In this document: positions 1 through 13,665 of the stretch, in pieces | Layout of the letters: each line of letters begins with the position of its first letter | How positions within the stretch are numbered: position 1 is the stretch's first letter | The notes under the pieces: generated by a model | Told to the model about the DNA's origin: nothing | The model's input: only the letters and a program-made list of their open reading frames with translations | The model's database searches: none | Origin: Epiperipatus broadwayi | Lineage: Eukaryota > Onychophora > Udeonychophora > Euonychophora > Peripatidae | Assembly: GCA_028023455.1 (NCBI GenBank) | Contig: JAQFVV010006651.1 | Span: 476,001-540,000 of the forward strand | Length of the DNA: 64,000 bases | Direction: 5' to 3' | Program-made: the position numbers and the translations under genes

Positions 1-21
1 AAGCTAAACTAGTCAATATAA

Positions 22-677
22 AATCAAAACTACCCCAAATCCAAAATTAAACCAGACCAGCATAAAAATAATATTAAATCACAACCTAAGGTTTCACTGC
101 TACAAACAGACTTCTCAAATGTAAAGAACTACAAAAATTACACAATATATATAATATTAAAAACTACCCACAAATGCATTCACTTCCCATCCACCCTTAA
201 TATTAAAAGAACTCTTAAATAAGTTAATTGCTTCAGAATAATAAATTTTCAATAATAAAGACTCTTTAATTCTTTTTTTGATTTCATTTCTCTCAAAGAA
301 GATGAAGTAGAGTTAAAAATAGATATCTTAGTTCTGCTTTGTATGTCCATGAAAAAGATACAGGCCACACTATTGATTTTGATGAAGCTAAAGTTGTCTT
401 CTTTGAGAGAAATGAAATCAAAAGAAGAATTAAAGAGCCTTTATTATTGAAAATTTATTATTCTGAAGCAATTAACTTATTTAAGAGTTCTTTTAATATT
501 AAGGGTGGATGGGAAGTGAATGCATTTGTGAGTAGTTTTTAATATTATATATATTGTGTAGTTTTTGTAGTTCTTTACACTTGAGAAGTCTGCTTGTAGC
601 AGTGAAACCTTAGGTTGTGTTTTAATATTATTTTTATGCTGGTCTGGTTTAATTTTGGATTTGGGGTAGTTTTGATA
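22..677. repeat. Fold-back (inverted repeat) remnant of a Penelope-like element 3' end
   Basis: The left arm (about 22-304) is the reverse complement of the right arm (about 395-677). By eye the arms are about 95% identical, and the loop is about 90 bp. The right arm reads, on the plus strand, as the end of a GIY-YIG endonuclease frame followed by an untranslated tail; the left arm is the same tail inverted. Self-inverted 3' copies at the 5' end of truncated insertions are a known habit of Penelope-like elements. I found no clear target duplication. The right arm runs into a short (TA)n at about 675-690. Confidence 0.75.
306..542 (+). pseudogene. GIY-YIG endonuclease C-terminal fragment of a Penelope-like element
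   Basis: The frame is open from 306 (TGA just upstream) to the stop near 542. It carries SALYVHEKDTGHTIDFD, then an ERNEIKRRIKEP stretch, then KGGWEVN. This follows the C-terminal half of PLE endonucleases: the SALxxHxxxTGHxIDF block, then E..x..RRxxE, then a short N/W-containing tail. The catalytic GIY-YIG start, the reverse transcriptase and the rest of the element are absent, so this is a 5'-truncated dead copy. There is no credible start codon, because the frame simply enters at the fold-back loop. Family assignment rests on motif order read by eye. Confidence 0.6.
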
Positions 678-699
678 TATATATATATATTCAGGTTGC

Positions 700-3600
700 T
701 GAACACAGATTACCAATAGGACTCACAATTGATGTATAATAGAACTGACCAACAATTAAAACCTGAACAAACCTTGTGCTTTATAGATTATCAAAGTCTA
801 AGTACTATTTCTGACAATATTTTTAGTTTTTTTTCGTTTTTTTAATTGTTCCATTGTTTTACTTCATGCAGAACCCAGAATGTAAGTCATTTCTGTATAT
901 ATTTGTGAAGTCATATTTTTATTTTTTAATTGTACAACAACCATTCTTTATCTTTGTATCTTTTTTTTCCTGGAGTGTAAATGTCCTATACATTTACTAA
1001 TGGGACCTCAAATGATGATGATGATTTTTAATTTTCATTTACAGTATTATGATTATTGAAAACTTTGTATTGATTTTTTTTTATCTATTTTGTTGATAAG
1101 ATTATTTTTTAAAAAAATAAACAAACATCATTTATGATAATTTTCTTATTTGTTTATTAAAACCTCATTTTAAAAATATTTTTTAAATATGCTTATATTA
1201 ATTTATCTTTCAAAGAGTTAAAAAAAATACACTTTGTAGCAACAAATAAATAATTCATTCCCATATACATATATATAAAAAGAATATATATATATATCAT
1301 GTGCCTAATACCTGCGTTTTAAAAAAGAAATAATATAATAGTGAATATATATATATTCTTTGATTATTAACATTAACAGTCGTTTAAGAAAGTGAGATGA
1401 AAGTACGAAAATCTTTTATTTCGTTTTCAATAATATTTTTGTAAAAAAAAAATTCTACTGCAGGTTTTGCAATAACTTTTAAAAAATAACTGCTTTCTGG
1501 AAAACAAAAACAGAAAATACTTATTCGAATAGTTAAGTTCTTTTATTTTAAAATACGTAGTAGATTGATTAAAGAGAAATTCCTTTGTCTCATTTTAAGT
1601 ATCAATATTTAACAAAATATAAATTAAATTACTGAAGTTAAAACTTTTCATGTAAATGCATATTCTTATCACAGTAAAAATAAATTTGCTCTAATTTCTA
1701 AAAAAAAATATTTTTTTAAATAGATTCATATTCCAAAAATCTTAAAGGTAATAATGTAAAGCAAATATGATAATTTTAAATGTGTAAAAAAAGTTTTTAT
1801 TTCAATGTTTATTTGTATACCCATGCATACTCACATATATATTATATAAAGCAACGCGATAAATTGTACCTTCACTTGACTATCTCTTTCCACATGCTTA
1901 GTTATAATTATATATATGAACCAAATTGATGTGATATTCAAAACCATCTCTATTATTTTTATAATATTTAATCCATTTTATATGCCAAAAAATTGATCCA
2001 ATTTTTAAATATGTGCTTTTTGGACATATATGAATAATCTTTGTAAATGAAAGTATCCTTCTGGTATACATGGTTTGAAGTCTAATGAAAGTTACAATTT
2101 TTCTAAGTAGCTGAATATTTCTTAACAACTTTAGGACTATCAGAAACCAGCATATAGACAACACAGAAATGGATTTCTAACTTCTCTTAAATAGAAGGTA
2201 TAACAATAACATTTTTAATCATTGATTAACCTGGTGAATATTGTTTTCCCTCTCCTATTTAAAGGGATATTAGAGAAGTCTGAATGTTTTTATAATGATG
2301 GCATGTTGGCTATTTAAAACCTATTCTACAGTTTTATCTAATAACTAAAAACATTCACTGAATAAAATATCTGGTTTGATGTCTGACCAAAAAGAACAAA
2401 AAATAATAATCAATGCAAGAATATCAGAAGTTATGTAAATGCCAAAAAATTATATTAAAAAAAAAACTTTGCACTATAACTTCATGTTGGAAATGACAGC
2501 ATTAATTTAAAGGGGAAATAGAACATGAACAAAATATCTTAAGTGGGCATTCATCTTTGTTGCTTTCTGAAAGCAATGGGAAAACACCAAATTCTCTTTT
2601 CAATTATGAAGTTTGCTTCCTAAACATCTTAATTACACTTAATTTTAATATAATATTAATTAAAATTAATAAATTAAATATGATTTAATGTTATTTAACT
2701 ATTCATAGAAAAAATACAATTAATGAATAAGTAATGTCTAAATAATACAGATAAATAAATATCTAATAAATGATAAATAAATATAGTTTTCAATAAGTGC
2801 AGAAAATGGTCATTTATCTTATTAAATGCATATTTATTTGAATTTTTTTCTGATATTGATTTGTGAGTAAATAACAGCTTGAATTTTGTTCTGACAATGT
2901 TTCTTTTAGTGAATTAAATTCTAAAATAATTCTAAAAAAAAATAAGTTGTGATAATAATTAGAGGTAATCTATAAGCAATAAAATATTAAGTAACTTATT
3001 ATTATATAAATAAATAAATTATTTTATATATCAATTATTTTATATAGTGCGATGTTTATAAACTCTAATATTTAAACAGCATTGAGCTGTTGCACATGTG
3101 CTTTGCAGATTTTAACTATAAATGACTGAATACTAACACTTCAAACACATGATAAAGGCTTTGGAAAAGATAGAGTGGTCATCTATCTTTTCGAACCCAT
3201 AGTAAAGTCTTATCTGACAATCATGGATATATAATGTTTTTATTCGTGCAATTATTTAGTCGGACTATCATTATTCAACCAAAAAACACATTTACATTTA
3301 AGTTTATACTAACTGTTCATTCAGAAGGCAAGTAGAGAAACAGATAATTGAGTAAAATGATTGAGCATCTTACTATCAGTTATATTTGTCTTTGTTTGCT
3401 ACTCTCTTAACACAATCTAATTTTAATATTAAAATTTACATAATGACAATTTCATACAGATTTAAAAGCAAATAATAATAAAAATAATAATAACAGATAT
3501 TAAAAATCTGTAATTATCATAAAGTAAACAAGCATTTTATCCTTACAAAATATGTATGTGCCAAGATAATAGACATTTTATAAAACTTTCTAAAATGCCA

Positions 3601-6570
3601 ATTAATTATAACAATTTCATTAAAACATCTGAAAAAGTTAAATGACTCCTGATGCATAAGTAGCATTTAAAATCATCAATTTATCTATGCCAAATCACTA
3701 CAGTTTAATTTATAATTGTCAAACTCTCTGCACTCACAATTTTGATACCATCTACTTCAGATGATGATTAATAATATATTTATTAAACTAGAGATTACCA
3801 TGTCATTTCTAATCTATATATAAATTTTAAATTCCAATTAAAATTTAGATATTTATATATTTCTTTTTAATTTAATATAAACACTTGGAATAATTCAATA
3901 TTATTTATATTTTACTATAATTTTTAGATATAGGAGAGAATTGTCTAATGTATAAATCATAATTTTTGATCTTTTTAATGAACAATTTATATAAAGATAT
4001 CTATTGGCAATAGATAAATTAAATGACAAGTTGATATTGTATAGAAAATTTTTTTATTGTAACTTAGTCATTTGTGACAGTTATAATCCCAGGGAAAAAA
4101 TTGGGTGAATTTGAAGTAAATTTTGAATGTATTTTTTTAGCTGTTATTATTTGAATAATGAAATTTTGTGGTACATTATTAATTTTTTTACCACAAGCTC
4201 AACATATTATTTATTTACATCAGTTTTATGAACATTTTAAAATTATTTTTAAGATTATGTTGATTTTTTTTTTAAAAATTCCAAAGTTTCTTAAACCATA
4301 TCATCGTAAAGTTTTCAAAATTGTATTGGCATGATTTAGGAGGTCATATTCAAATTTTATCTAATTAAAAATTGTTTTTATTTTTTCAGAAATCTTTTTT
4401 ATATATCATAGAAAAAAAGAAAATATAGGCAGTGAATAAAAAATGGTGTGGAAAAGGCAATAGAAACATACTGCATAGAAATTATAGATTGAATAAAATA
4501 CAAATCAATATTTAAAAGGCAACTCAATAGACATAGTGGAAACAAAACATTTCCCCCCCATAAAAATGCTTAAAAAGGAGACAATTACTCTATGTACAAT
4601 TTTGGAAACAGATCAATATGATTTAGGAGATAGATTTCCCAAATGGTTCTGATTGCAGGGTTTTAGAAATGGTTAAAACACATATTTTTAAAGTCAAATA
4701 GGCAAATAAAAAAAAATACATTTGCAAAATCAAACATTAATTACCACTCAAAGACAACTCAATTACTGAATAAATAAATTTCCTAAATGGTACTATTTGG
4801 GCAACTTTCCCCTATTTAATATTTCTATTTTACCTTTATTCTTGAAATGTATGGGTAAAGATGTTTAAAACTTAAACTATTAATTAGATTCACTTTATAT
4901 TAAAATCTGACTCATACAATCTTTAAATTGTTACAATATGGAACTATAATAAAATTAAATTTCAAAACCATCTATAATTTCTAATCTAAAATCAATGAAA
5001 TTGATAGACATGAGTTCAGCACTGAGAAATATATGGTACCATTCCACAATTATTGAAAGCAGCATCATATTATAATAGCATTGCTTTTTTAAAAGTTTAG
5101 TATACCCATACTCATATTATCAGCACAAATTAATCTTGTGTCTATCTGTTTACTAACAAATATTAGTAGCAGTCTATGTTGATTATGGACTGGGTATGAT
5201 TTGAAACAAAAATTCAAATCATTTTTGTGACCTGAAAAATGTTCATAGTGTATTCAGTCTAGACTTAACCCAAAGGTGTGTCCATTAAGAAAGATATCCA
5301 ACAATTACACTACAAAGATTAAGAGTAGTAAATGCATTAGCTTGTCACTTCATTAACTTAAAAAATTTACTTCTGAAGTACTCTTAATTTTTTTCATTTA
5401 TTCAGATCCTAGACAACCTACTAAACCATCTGGTGTTATTACTCAGTTTAAAAGTTCAAATAAGTACAATATCAGAACTATTTGGATCAGTCATATAAAT
5501 AATGATGTGCTGAATATAAAACAAAAAATATAATATAGAAATAACAGAATATGCACCACTTTATTGTTTATGGCACTGACAAAAATAAAGAGAGATACTA
5601 ACCTGTTTTGAATTGACTATTATCTATGTAAAGTGGGGAAAAAATGGTTGGTATGTTTAACTCTGATATTTGAAAATTTGTAAGTTATATATTTGTCAAC
5701 AATTAAACAATCATTTATACTAAAAGTGTATTTGTCGTTAAGATCGTTTGTGCTTCATTTCATTTTTCCCCTAATTTTTATATTTATTTTATATATGTAG
5801 AAATTCATGAATAGTTAAAATTAATTGCAATTCTATAAGCTTTATTACAATACAAAATTATAATTTTCATGATAAAATTGTTATATACTTGATATTTTTT
5901 TAATAAAACTTATTATGGTATAAAAGAATGATTTAGTATACTATTAATGAATTGATAAAATACTGTTTTAAAAAACTTTTGCAACATTCATGAAATATAT
6001 TCATATTAAAAAGACATAACTTTAAAAAGTGATGTGGTTATAATGGAGAGAGTAAGATAATAAATGTTTTCATTGAATTTTAAACTTTTATACAGAAAAA
6101 AAAAAGAAATAAATTTTTAAAATGATCTCTTTGATGATTTTTTTTTAACATTTTATAAAAACAGAATATTTTTATATTACAATAAATGATAAATAATGTA
6201 ACTTTAATTCAATACTTATATATATATAATAGTTTAGACAACTTCCATATTTCTCCATTCTTTTTTATTTCATAAATAATTTCATATAAATAAAAATGTA
6301 ATAAAAGACAAATAACCCGTAAGATGCATTTTGTGCTGAACCAGCACTCATTAGTTGGGCCATGTCATTATCTCTCATATATATCTTTATTACTGCAGAG
6401 TATTTATGTAGAGCAAATTGTCTCATTTTTATTTTCAAACGTCAATTTACTCCATTCTCAACTTTTACTTTATCAACTTTTTGATATACACGCATATTAA
6501 ATCGAAGATTTTCACCGGCTATAGATATAAATGAAATATTATACAGGTACATCCATATATAATTTATTGA
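700..6570. other. AT-rich spacer, no gene seen
   Basis: Long A/T-dominated sequence with many homopolymer runs and short TA tracts. Short open frames occur on both strands but show no family motif, and none is extended by neighbouring frames. The only local structure I would mark is the hairpin at 3164-3192. Confidence 0.6.
3164..3192. other. Perfect hairpin, 11-bp stem, 7-base loop
   Basis: GAAAAGATAGA is followed by the loop GTGGTCA and the exact reverse complement TCTATCTTTTC. No T-run or gene lies beside it, so there is no reason to call it a terminator. In DNA this AT-rich it may be chance or the tip of an old inverted repeat. Confidence 0.4.
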
Positions 6571-6575
6571 ATATA

Positions 6576-7216
6576 TATATATAAACCAACATTTTGATCA
6601 GGTCACACTGGTCATCAATTGGGTAACAAATATTACAAAATAATTATAGGGATACTGAAAATACTGATGTATAATAATAATGAATGTTCTGTTAATAGAA
6701 AATAGAAATAATAATTACAAGAAATTATTAAAATTAGTGAGTTGTTTTTTTTTAAATTTCAAATAGTTAATTTGTAAGTACCATTTCATTTGTTGATACA
6801 ATCTGGCCTTTTAAAGATCTCAGTGGCTTCTCTGATCTGATATTGTTGGAGAATTTAACATCTGGATAGTATTTTCATATTAGAAATATCAATACTATGA
6901 CCTATATCTATAGTATGGAGAATACTATCCAGATGTAACACTCTCCAACAATGTCAGATAAGAGAAGCTATTGAAATCTTTAAAAGACCAGATTATATCA
7001 ACAAACATGATGATACATGCAAATTACCTTCTATTGAAATTTTTTTTAAAAACTCATTAATATAAAAAATTTATTATAATTATTATTTCTATTTTTTATT
7101 AACAGTTCATTTATTATCGTTATACATCAGTGTTTATAGTATCTCTACAATTATTTTATAATATTTATTAACCAGTTGATAACCAGTGTGACCTACTTGA
7201 AATGTTGATTTATATA
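6576..7216. repeat. Second Penelope-like fold-back, arms of about 300 bp
   Basis: The left arm (about 6576-6886) matches the reverse complement of the right arm (about 6910-7216) over its whole length. Matching landmarks include GGTCACACTGGT near 6602 and its partner near 7190, the AATAGAAATAATAATTA block, and the TCTGGATAGTATT inner end. The arms look about 80-85% identical, so this is older than the fold-back at 22-677. The right arm again encodes the endonuclease tail of a PLE on the plus strand. The architecture is therefore the same: inverted 3' tail, short loop, direct 3' tail. Confidence 0.75.
6901..7065 (+). pseudogene. GIY-YIG endonuclease tail, Penelope-like element
   Basis: The open frame ends at TAA 7063-7065. 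It contains SRCNTLQQCQIREAIEI, then FKRPDYINKHDDTCKLPSI. This matches the end of PLE endonucleases, where xxREAIEI is followed by N-rich xxINxxDG and LxxIW. It has no start and no catalytic N-terminal half. It differs in sequence from the fragments at 306-542 and 23515-23814, so it comes from another PLE subfamily. Confidence 0.6.
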
Positions 7217-7224
7217 TGTATAAT

Positions 7225-7640
7225 GTAACAGAAATATAAAGTTGCCCATTTTATAACTTATATGAAAAGATGATGATGAAATAACCATTATTATTGCCCT
7301 TGAAGTTAGAGTGTATTTGTAACAGATTAAAATGACAATACACTTTTATTTTAAAGCCCTGAAGATTTGTGAAACATTTGTAAGAGATCAGATATGATAA
7401 GATTATAAGAGGGTGATCCTGTTTAATTATGCCATGAAAATTGCAGCATCATTTATAACAAAATAAATATATGCATATGCTAATCTTGGTTATGGCCTGA
7501 ATAAAATGTAGCTCAGTCTTTTGTCACCATATGTAACAGAATGAAAATAAGCCCTAAAGTTGGACATCATTTATAACTGAATAAAATGTAAATCAAATAA
7601 AAATAATATTCATTTTATAATGCCCTGTTAATAATAGTCT
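7225..7640. repeat. Diverged tandem array, unit about 60-75 bp
   Basis: A GCCCT(G/T)AAG-like word recurs near 7297, 7356, 7432, 7494, 7551 and 7621. It alternates with a TTTGTAACAGAxTAAAAT-like word near 7317, 7378, 7451, 7524 and 7572. Spacing is irregular, as expected for an old decayed satellite. No coding frame is seen. Confidence 0.4.
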
Positions 7641-8905
7641 CATTCATAATATAATGATTATAATAAATTAATCTGAATGAATACCAATCAATAAATAATT
7701 ATTCAGTATTTAAAATAATCCTTTATCTTATCACATATCAAAATAAAATTGTGATGATATTTTATATTATAGCATTATGAATTCAGACAGTAATTAGAAT
7801 AAACAGAAAACAAACAAAATCATCACTTCAAGTATCCTAAATACAAAACTAACTTAAACTAGATTAAAATAAAGCAATTAAATCAAATGGTATTGTCACA
7901 AAACAATGATGTGTGCTGAAAATAATTATTTAACAATTAAATTTTAATATACCTAGTGAATCAAACATAGCTTATAACAATGTAAACTTATCCCCAAATT
8001 GAATGATGTTCATATCTAAATAAAATAATTCATAAATAATTGAGATATCTTAGTATATTCTACAATTTTACAATATTTATATTTAAATAAATATTTAAAA
8101 TCCTATTTTAATAAAATTTATAAATAATATTTACTCAACTATGCTATACTCAAATATTAAGTTTACTCTTGCTAATTAAGCTAGTTACAATAAAATTAAA
8201 TACTCAATAAGGATGTAATATCAATGAATCGATTAGATAATCTGAATCTATAATATCCAATCAATATATAAAAGAAACAGTAGATTTTTATTGCATATTT
8301 ACTTAAGTACAATTAACTAATTATATCATTTTATTTTAAATTTCCTGTAACTAAATTATTAAAACTGTTAATTATAACAATCAAAACAAATAAAAATAAT
8401 TATTAACATTTATTATAATCAAATATGAATATTAAAATTAAATATTTAATTGGATTTATGATCCACATCAATTAAATTTAAATATATTAAGTCAAATCAT
8501 TCACACTCATAACAGAACAAAATTGAATAAGATTAAGATATTATTGACAAGTCCTTATCCAAACAATAATAATTTAAATAAACTATGCAAATATTTGATT
8601 ATGATTATCATATAAATTTTATATCTTGTCAGATAATAACTATTGAATTCAATATAATTAATGATAATATAAGCATACTCACTTATCAATCCTGGGATTT
8701 GATTTCTGGATTACGTGATATAATTATTTTAAATAAATTTTATAATATAGACAATTTATTTTGTCTCACTCAAATATTATTAATAAATAAATTTATATTG
8801 GATAATTGAACAATAATCAGACATGTTTATTTGATTTAAATTAAATTAAAATGTATTCATAAAATTAATATCAATTATATCATAATAAATATATATATAT
8901 ATATA
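7641..8905. other. AT-rich spacer, no gene seen
   Basis: Extremely A/T-rich sequence ending in a short (AT)n at about 8890-8904. A 74-codon open frame on the plus strand at 8585-8809 is rich in I, N and Y and shows no motif. I treat it as chance. Confidence 0.5.
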
Positions 8906-8906
8906 A

Positions 8907-9139
8907 AAGAAAAACAAGTTTTATATACGTAAAACCTGCTATCACTTGTATTAATTATCAATAGATGGAGCTTTACCAAGACCTCCAAAACAAGTGTATT
9001 CTGTTTACGTAAATGTCAGAGTCAATATTCACTGTCTTTCATTTTGCTCCACCCTCAGATCAGCTGATTTGAAGCTGATTTGCTCTCATCAGTGAAGGGA
9101 TAGGAGTTAGAAACTAGACCTAAAACACTAACTCCAAGC
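8907..9139. repeat. Direct repeat, copy 1 of an unclassified family
   Basis: This segment recurs almost base for base at 9321-9557, about 180 bp further on. It starts with AAGAAAAACAAGTTTTATA and contains CCACCCTCAGATCAGCTGAT and CTCATCAGTGAAGGGATAGG. It ends with ACACTAACTCCAAGC. The (AT)n just before copy 1 and just after copy 2 suggests microsatellite-associated insertion points. Part of the family also appears inverted near 29,925-29,965. Confidence 0.7.
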
Positions 9140-9320
9140 ATTTATGCAAAACATTTCTATCAGTTTGAAAGCATGAGTTTTTTAGACATGTTAATGTCTT
9201 CAAACTCAGCCTATCAAACTAGATAGCTATATGGATCTGATATCAGTTCAGTTTCTTCACATAGTCAAAGCTTCTGCAATCTATATCATTGCAAGAAAAC
9301 TTTAAAGGTACATTTATGAA

Positions 9321-9557
9321 AAAGAAAAACAAGTTTTATATACGTAAAACTTGCTATCGCTTGTATTAATGATCAATAGATGGAGCTTTACCAAGAACTC
9401 CAAAACAAACATATTCTGTTTACATAAACATCAGAGTCAATATTCACTGTCTCTTTCATTTTACTCCACCCTCAGATCAGCTGATTTCAAGCTGATTTGC
9501 TCTCATCAGTGAAGGGATAGGAGTTAGAAACTAGACCTAAAACACTAACTCCAAGCG
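9321..9557. repeat. Direct repeat, copy 2
   Basis: Near-identical partner of 8907-9139, in the same orientation, with only a few substitutions. The 180-bp spacer contains AGATAGCTATATGGATCTGA, which resembles AGCTTATATAGTCATATGGG at about 30,104. The spacer may therefore belong to the same family. No coding frame is seen. Confidence 0.7.
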
Positions 9558-9562
9558 TTTGT

Positions 9563-9630
9563 TTATATATATATTGTAAAAAATATATATATCCATATAT
9601 ATATATATATATATATTGTAAAAAATCAAT
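9563..9630. repeat. (AT)n tract with interruptions
   Basis: Two AT runs are separated and followed by TTGTAAAAAA words. The tract directly abuts the end of the second direct-repeat copy. Confidence 0.7.
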
Positions 9631-12479
9631 ATGTACACATACAATTTAATTGCATGTACAATAAATCGTTGATTGACATTAATTTGTTATTTAAATATAT
9701 AACTTGCTATAAATCTCCAATTATTTAATATGAAACATGAAATACATATGTCTACATAACACAAACATATTGCAGGACATTCATACTTCCCAAGATAAAG
9801 AAAGTTTAATATAGACATCTTTTATATAATATTATTTGTAATATAAATTTAAAAAAATAAAATAAAGTGAACTTATTGCTATAAAAAAATTTTAACTTCT
9901 AATATAAATGATACAACTGTAATTAATTTTAAAATCAATTAAAAAAATGAATATTTTTTAAATATTGAAATAATAATTACTATGCATGCCACAAGATATG
10001 AGTTTAAACTTAGGAAAATGGAAATCTCTTATATTTTGGTATGTAAATAGATTACTATTCAACTTAAAGCTATATACTATTTATCAATAAAGAGTATACA
10101 CTTAAATGAATAGAGACAAAACATTAGTAATAATGGTAAACAAATAAATGATCTGAATGAAAGGCATTAAATACTGTATAATCAAAATGGCATCAAACTT
10201 TTGATGTGTGTTTCAAACTATAAATCAATAGCTTATATTTATTCCAGAGAATTATATTTGTTTAATTTTATATCTTAAATATATATAAAAAAAAAAAAAA
10301 GCCACTGCCAGTAATTAACACACAAACAATATTTATTTACGCACATATATAATCATTTTAAATTTGAGGAATTCCATTTATTATTTAGATTTTAATATTA
10401 ATTTTTAATTTAAATTATTATTTTAAGATTTTAAGTCATCCACACAGATGAATTTTATATTTGCATTTGAAAAGAAAATATTCTATTCATTATGTAACCT
10501 TAGGCCAAAAGTTCGCAGTCAAACCAGCATCAATCCATCTGATATATTGATGTATTCAATGTAGCATGAAAATATAACAGCACAAATATATACCATACTG
10601 TCCAGGAATGTACATCTGAACAGCATGGTTAGAGAAGACATTGACTTTTGTCCAATACAGGAATGTTACATCTGTATGGCAAGAAGAACAATAAAAAACT
10701 CCATAGGAAGGGAAAATGGTTCCCATCTTACTATCCCATTCCCTAGGCAAACAGGGAGTGTGTGGCATACAAAGTGATTCTGCCTGTAGAGAACCTCATA
10801 CTACATCTACTAATTACACCAATGTATTCAATCCATTGACCTAATTCAACTATGGAATGAATAACCTAAGATTACCCTCCTCTAATATAACTTTACAAAT
10901 CTATATAGCCATTCATGCCCAACTTAAATTTAACATTTATATAAATTTGCACAGATGGATTTTATAAAAGTTTGTTGTTTAATGTTGAGCATAGATCGAC
11001 TACACAGATTACACACTCAAAAACATTTCAACATAATATAACAATCTGGAGTTAGGAGACTTAACATAATCTGCACTACAGGGAACCACTAGGCATTTGA
11101 ACCTAGAAAATTTATATAGTAGGCAGATATGTAAGTTAAAAAAAAAATTTATATTGGTTGATTCCAGCCGTTAGCCCATTGTCACTAGCTCAGTGGAACA
11201 GCAGAGATTTGGGTTTTATAAATTCTTATCTAAAAACATTTTCAAATTAAAGGAAACCACTGCCAGAAATTAACACACAAACATTTATTTATGAGCATAT
11301 ATAATATTTAAAATTATTTTAGTATCAGTTTTACATTTTAAAATTTAACTTACATTTTTAACTTTGATTTTAGATTTTAATTGACATTTTAATTTTTTAC
11401 ACCTTAATTTTTATAAGTTCACACAGATGGATTTCTAAAAGTTTGTTTTATAATGTTGAGTATAGATCGGTTACATAGATTACATGGTTAACAACATTTC
11501 AAAATAAACATAAACAATCAAAATATAAAATCATTGGTGGAATTGAGAGGGTAATTTATAAAAAAACACAGTGGCATTCATCATAAGATGCCACATTGAC
11601 ACCAATAACTTAAAAGACATCCAAATAAATACATTTTAGATACTCACCATAAGGTATCATTATTTACCGAATGTCTATATATTTTGATCAAATATGAAAA
11701 CCAAAAAACATAATTAACAGATAACGAATTCATGCAAGTATCTATACCCAACTTAAATTTAATGCATTTTTATTTAGAGTGTCGAGTATGAATAGACTAC
11801 ATAGATTTGCATTTGAAAAAAAATTCTATCCTTATTTAACCTTAGGCCAAAAGTTCGCAGTTAAACCAATGTCAATCCAACTGATATATTGATGCATTCA
11901 ATGTAACATGAATACGGCAGCACAAAATAGGTTAAGAGAAGAAATTGCCTCTCATCAGATAGAAATACTACATCTAACTGATGAGAAGAGCAATAAATAA
12001 AAAAACTTCATAGGAAAGGACTGCGATCATTTTGCCAACTTATGATCACATTTCATAGGCAAAAAGGAAGTGTGTGGCATATAAAGCGATTCTTCCCATA
12101 GCAAATCTCATACTACATCTACTAATTACACCAATATATACAATCTATTGACCTAATTTAACTATGAAACAAATAACCTAGGATTACCCTCCCCTAATAT
12201 AACTTTACAAATCTATATAGCCATTCACGCTCGACTTAAGTTTAACATTTATATAATTTAATTTAACAAAAACCAGAAATCATAATAAAAAACTTAAAAG
12301 AACAAAAAACATCAAATTAAAATTACTTATTAATAAATAAAGTTGGTCAGATAGGATTCTATTGCAATTATTTAAATACGGAACAAGTTTTAGAATTAAA
12401 GTTGTTATTGTTTAGAAATGTTCATTAATTATATATATATATTTCTTACATTTAGAAAAGTTCATCTTTAAACCATTGC

Positions 12480-12900
12480 TACTTGGGTTCCAGTATTAAT
12501 TGTCCTGACATCCTGGCAAGACCGGTATGCTGTTGGCCATTTTATTGATTCATCCGGAGGTCTTTTACTTTAGCTGGTCCTCAATGTAAAAAATGATTGG
12601 TCATTTCTCTTTCTTTCTTAGCAGAACTGAAGGGATTAAAGAGTGCATCTTTTCAATCTTTTCTCCTTCAACTCCACACTAATACAACCACTGCTGTCAT
12701 ACATATCTTCCTCTAATTTTCTTCACTCACTTTTTATAGTAGCCTTTCAGATCCAGTGGACATTACATCATGACAATGTGATGGTCTTTTCGCTGAGGTC
12801 CAATTCCATTGTTTTTTTCTCCTATCTGATCTTTGCTTATACATTTTAAATGCCCAAGGGCTAGTTCACTTGGACTAATTAAAATAATCATTTCCAATTT
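12480..12900 (-). pseudogene. Decayed coding-like sequence, copy 1, unknown family
   Basis: Read on the minus strand from about 12900, one frame gives KLEMIILISPSELALGHL and then a polar stretch with HHIVMM followed by stops. This parallels KMEMIVYELSKSKLALGALI in the copy at 13666-14078. Frameshifts and stops make it non-functional. No known domain is recognised. The similarity between copies holds at protein level although the DNA has diverged, which suggests former coding function, perhaps part of an unclassified mobile element. Confidence 0.35.
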
Positions 12901-13665
12901 TTCAATAACATTAATTAATTTGTTTTGTACAAACTTAGATATATTTTTATCTTTAAATCTTTGTTGAAAGATTTATTTTTTTTATTTTTAATAAAGTTTT
13001 ATTTTAATAATTTTTTTTATCTGTGCAATTTTATATATATATATATATGAGTTTACGATGATTTTTTTAATTTCCAATTTTTAATTCTTAAAAAAGAAGT
13101 TTTTGTTGGTGAACTTTTATTTTTTTCATGTTTACTAATAATAAAAAAATAGTGTAATGGCATATGTGCCCATTACAATAAACATACATGATCAAAATAT
13201 AAAGTTATTGATGTAATTGCAGAGGGAATTCATGAGAAACCCAATGGCATTCATCATAAGATGCCGCATTGACACCAATAACTAACAAGACATCCGAATA
13301 AATGCATTTTAAATATTCAATGTAAGATATCATTATTTAGCAAATGTCTATATATTTTAATCATATATGAAAACAAAAATGTAATTAAATGTGAATGAAT
13401 CTATGCAAGCGTCTATGCCCAACTTAAATTTCATGCATTTAAAATTTAAACAATAAATATTAATACAAATAAAAAATAAAATGGAAATGATTTTTTTTTG
13501 CAAACAAATATGTAGAAATTAAACATTTATAATTAATTTGAAACATAAGTCAGATAAAAGTTCCTTTTTAAAATTTAAATTAGCTGATCAAATCTTTAAA
13601 GTTCTTAATTACTTATAGTAAAAAAATTTCCATTAATAAATTTTTAAATTGTTCAGTTCAATAGC

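Noticed and set aside
1898-2164. 88-codon minus-strand frame ending YYKNNRDGFEYHINLVH
   Set aside because: NNRDGFEY is reminiscent of a PLE endonuclease tail, but the rest has no supporting motif and there is no inverted partner. Too weak to list.
9080-9100. CTCATCAGTGAAG as part of a hammerhead core (CTGATGAG on the minus strand)
   Set aside because: No GAAA box follows a hairpin at the right distance, unlike the PLE tails.
11190-11215. TAGCTCAGTGG, a perfect A box, as a tRNA gene
   Set aside because: No B box, anticodon arm or acceptor pairing lies within 100 bp.
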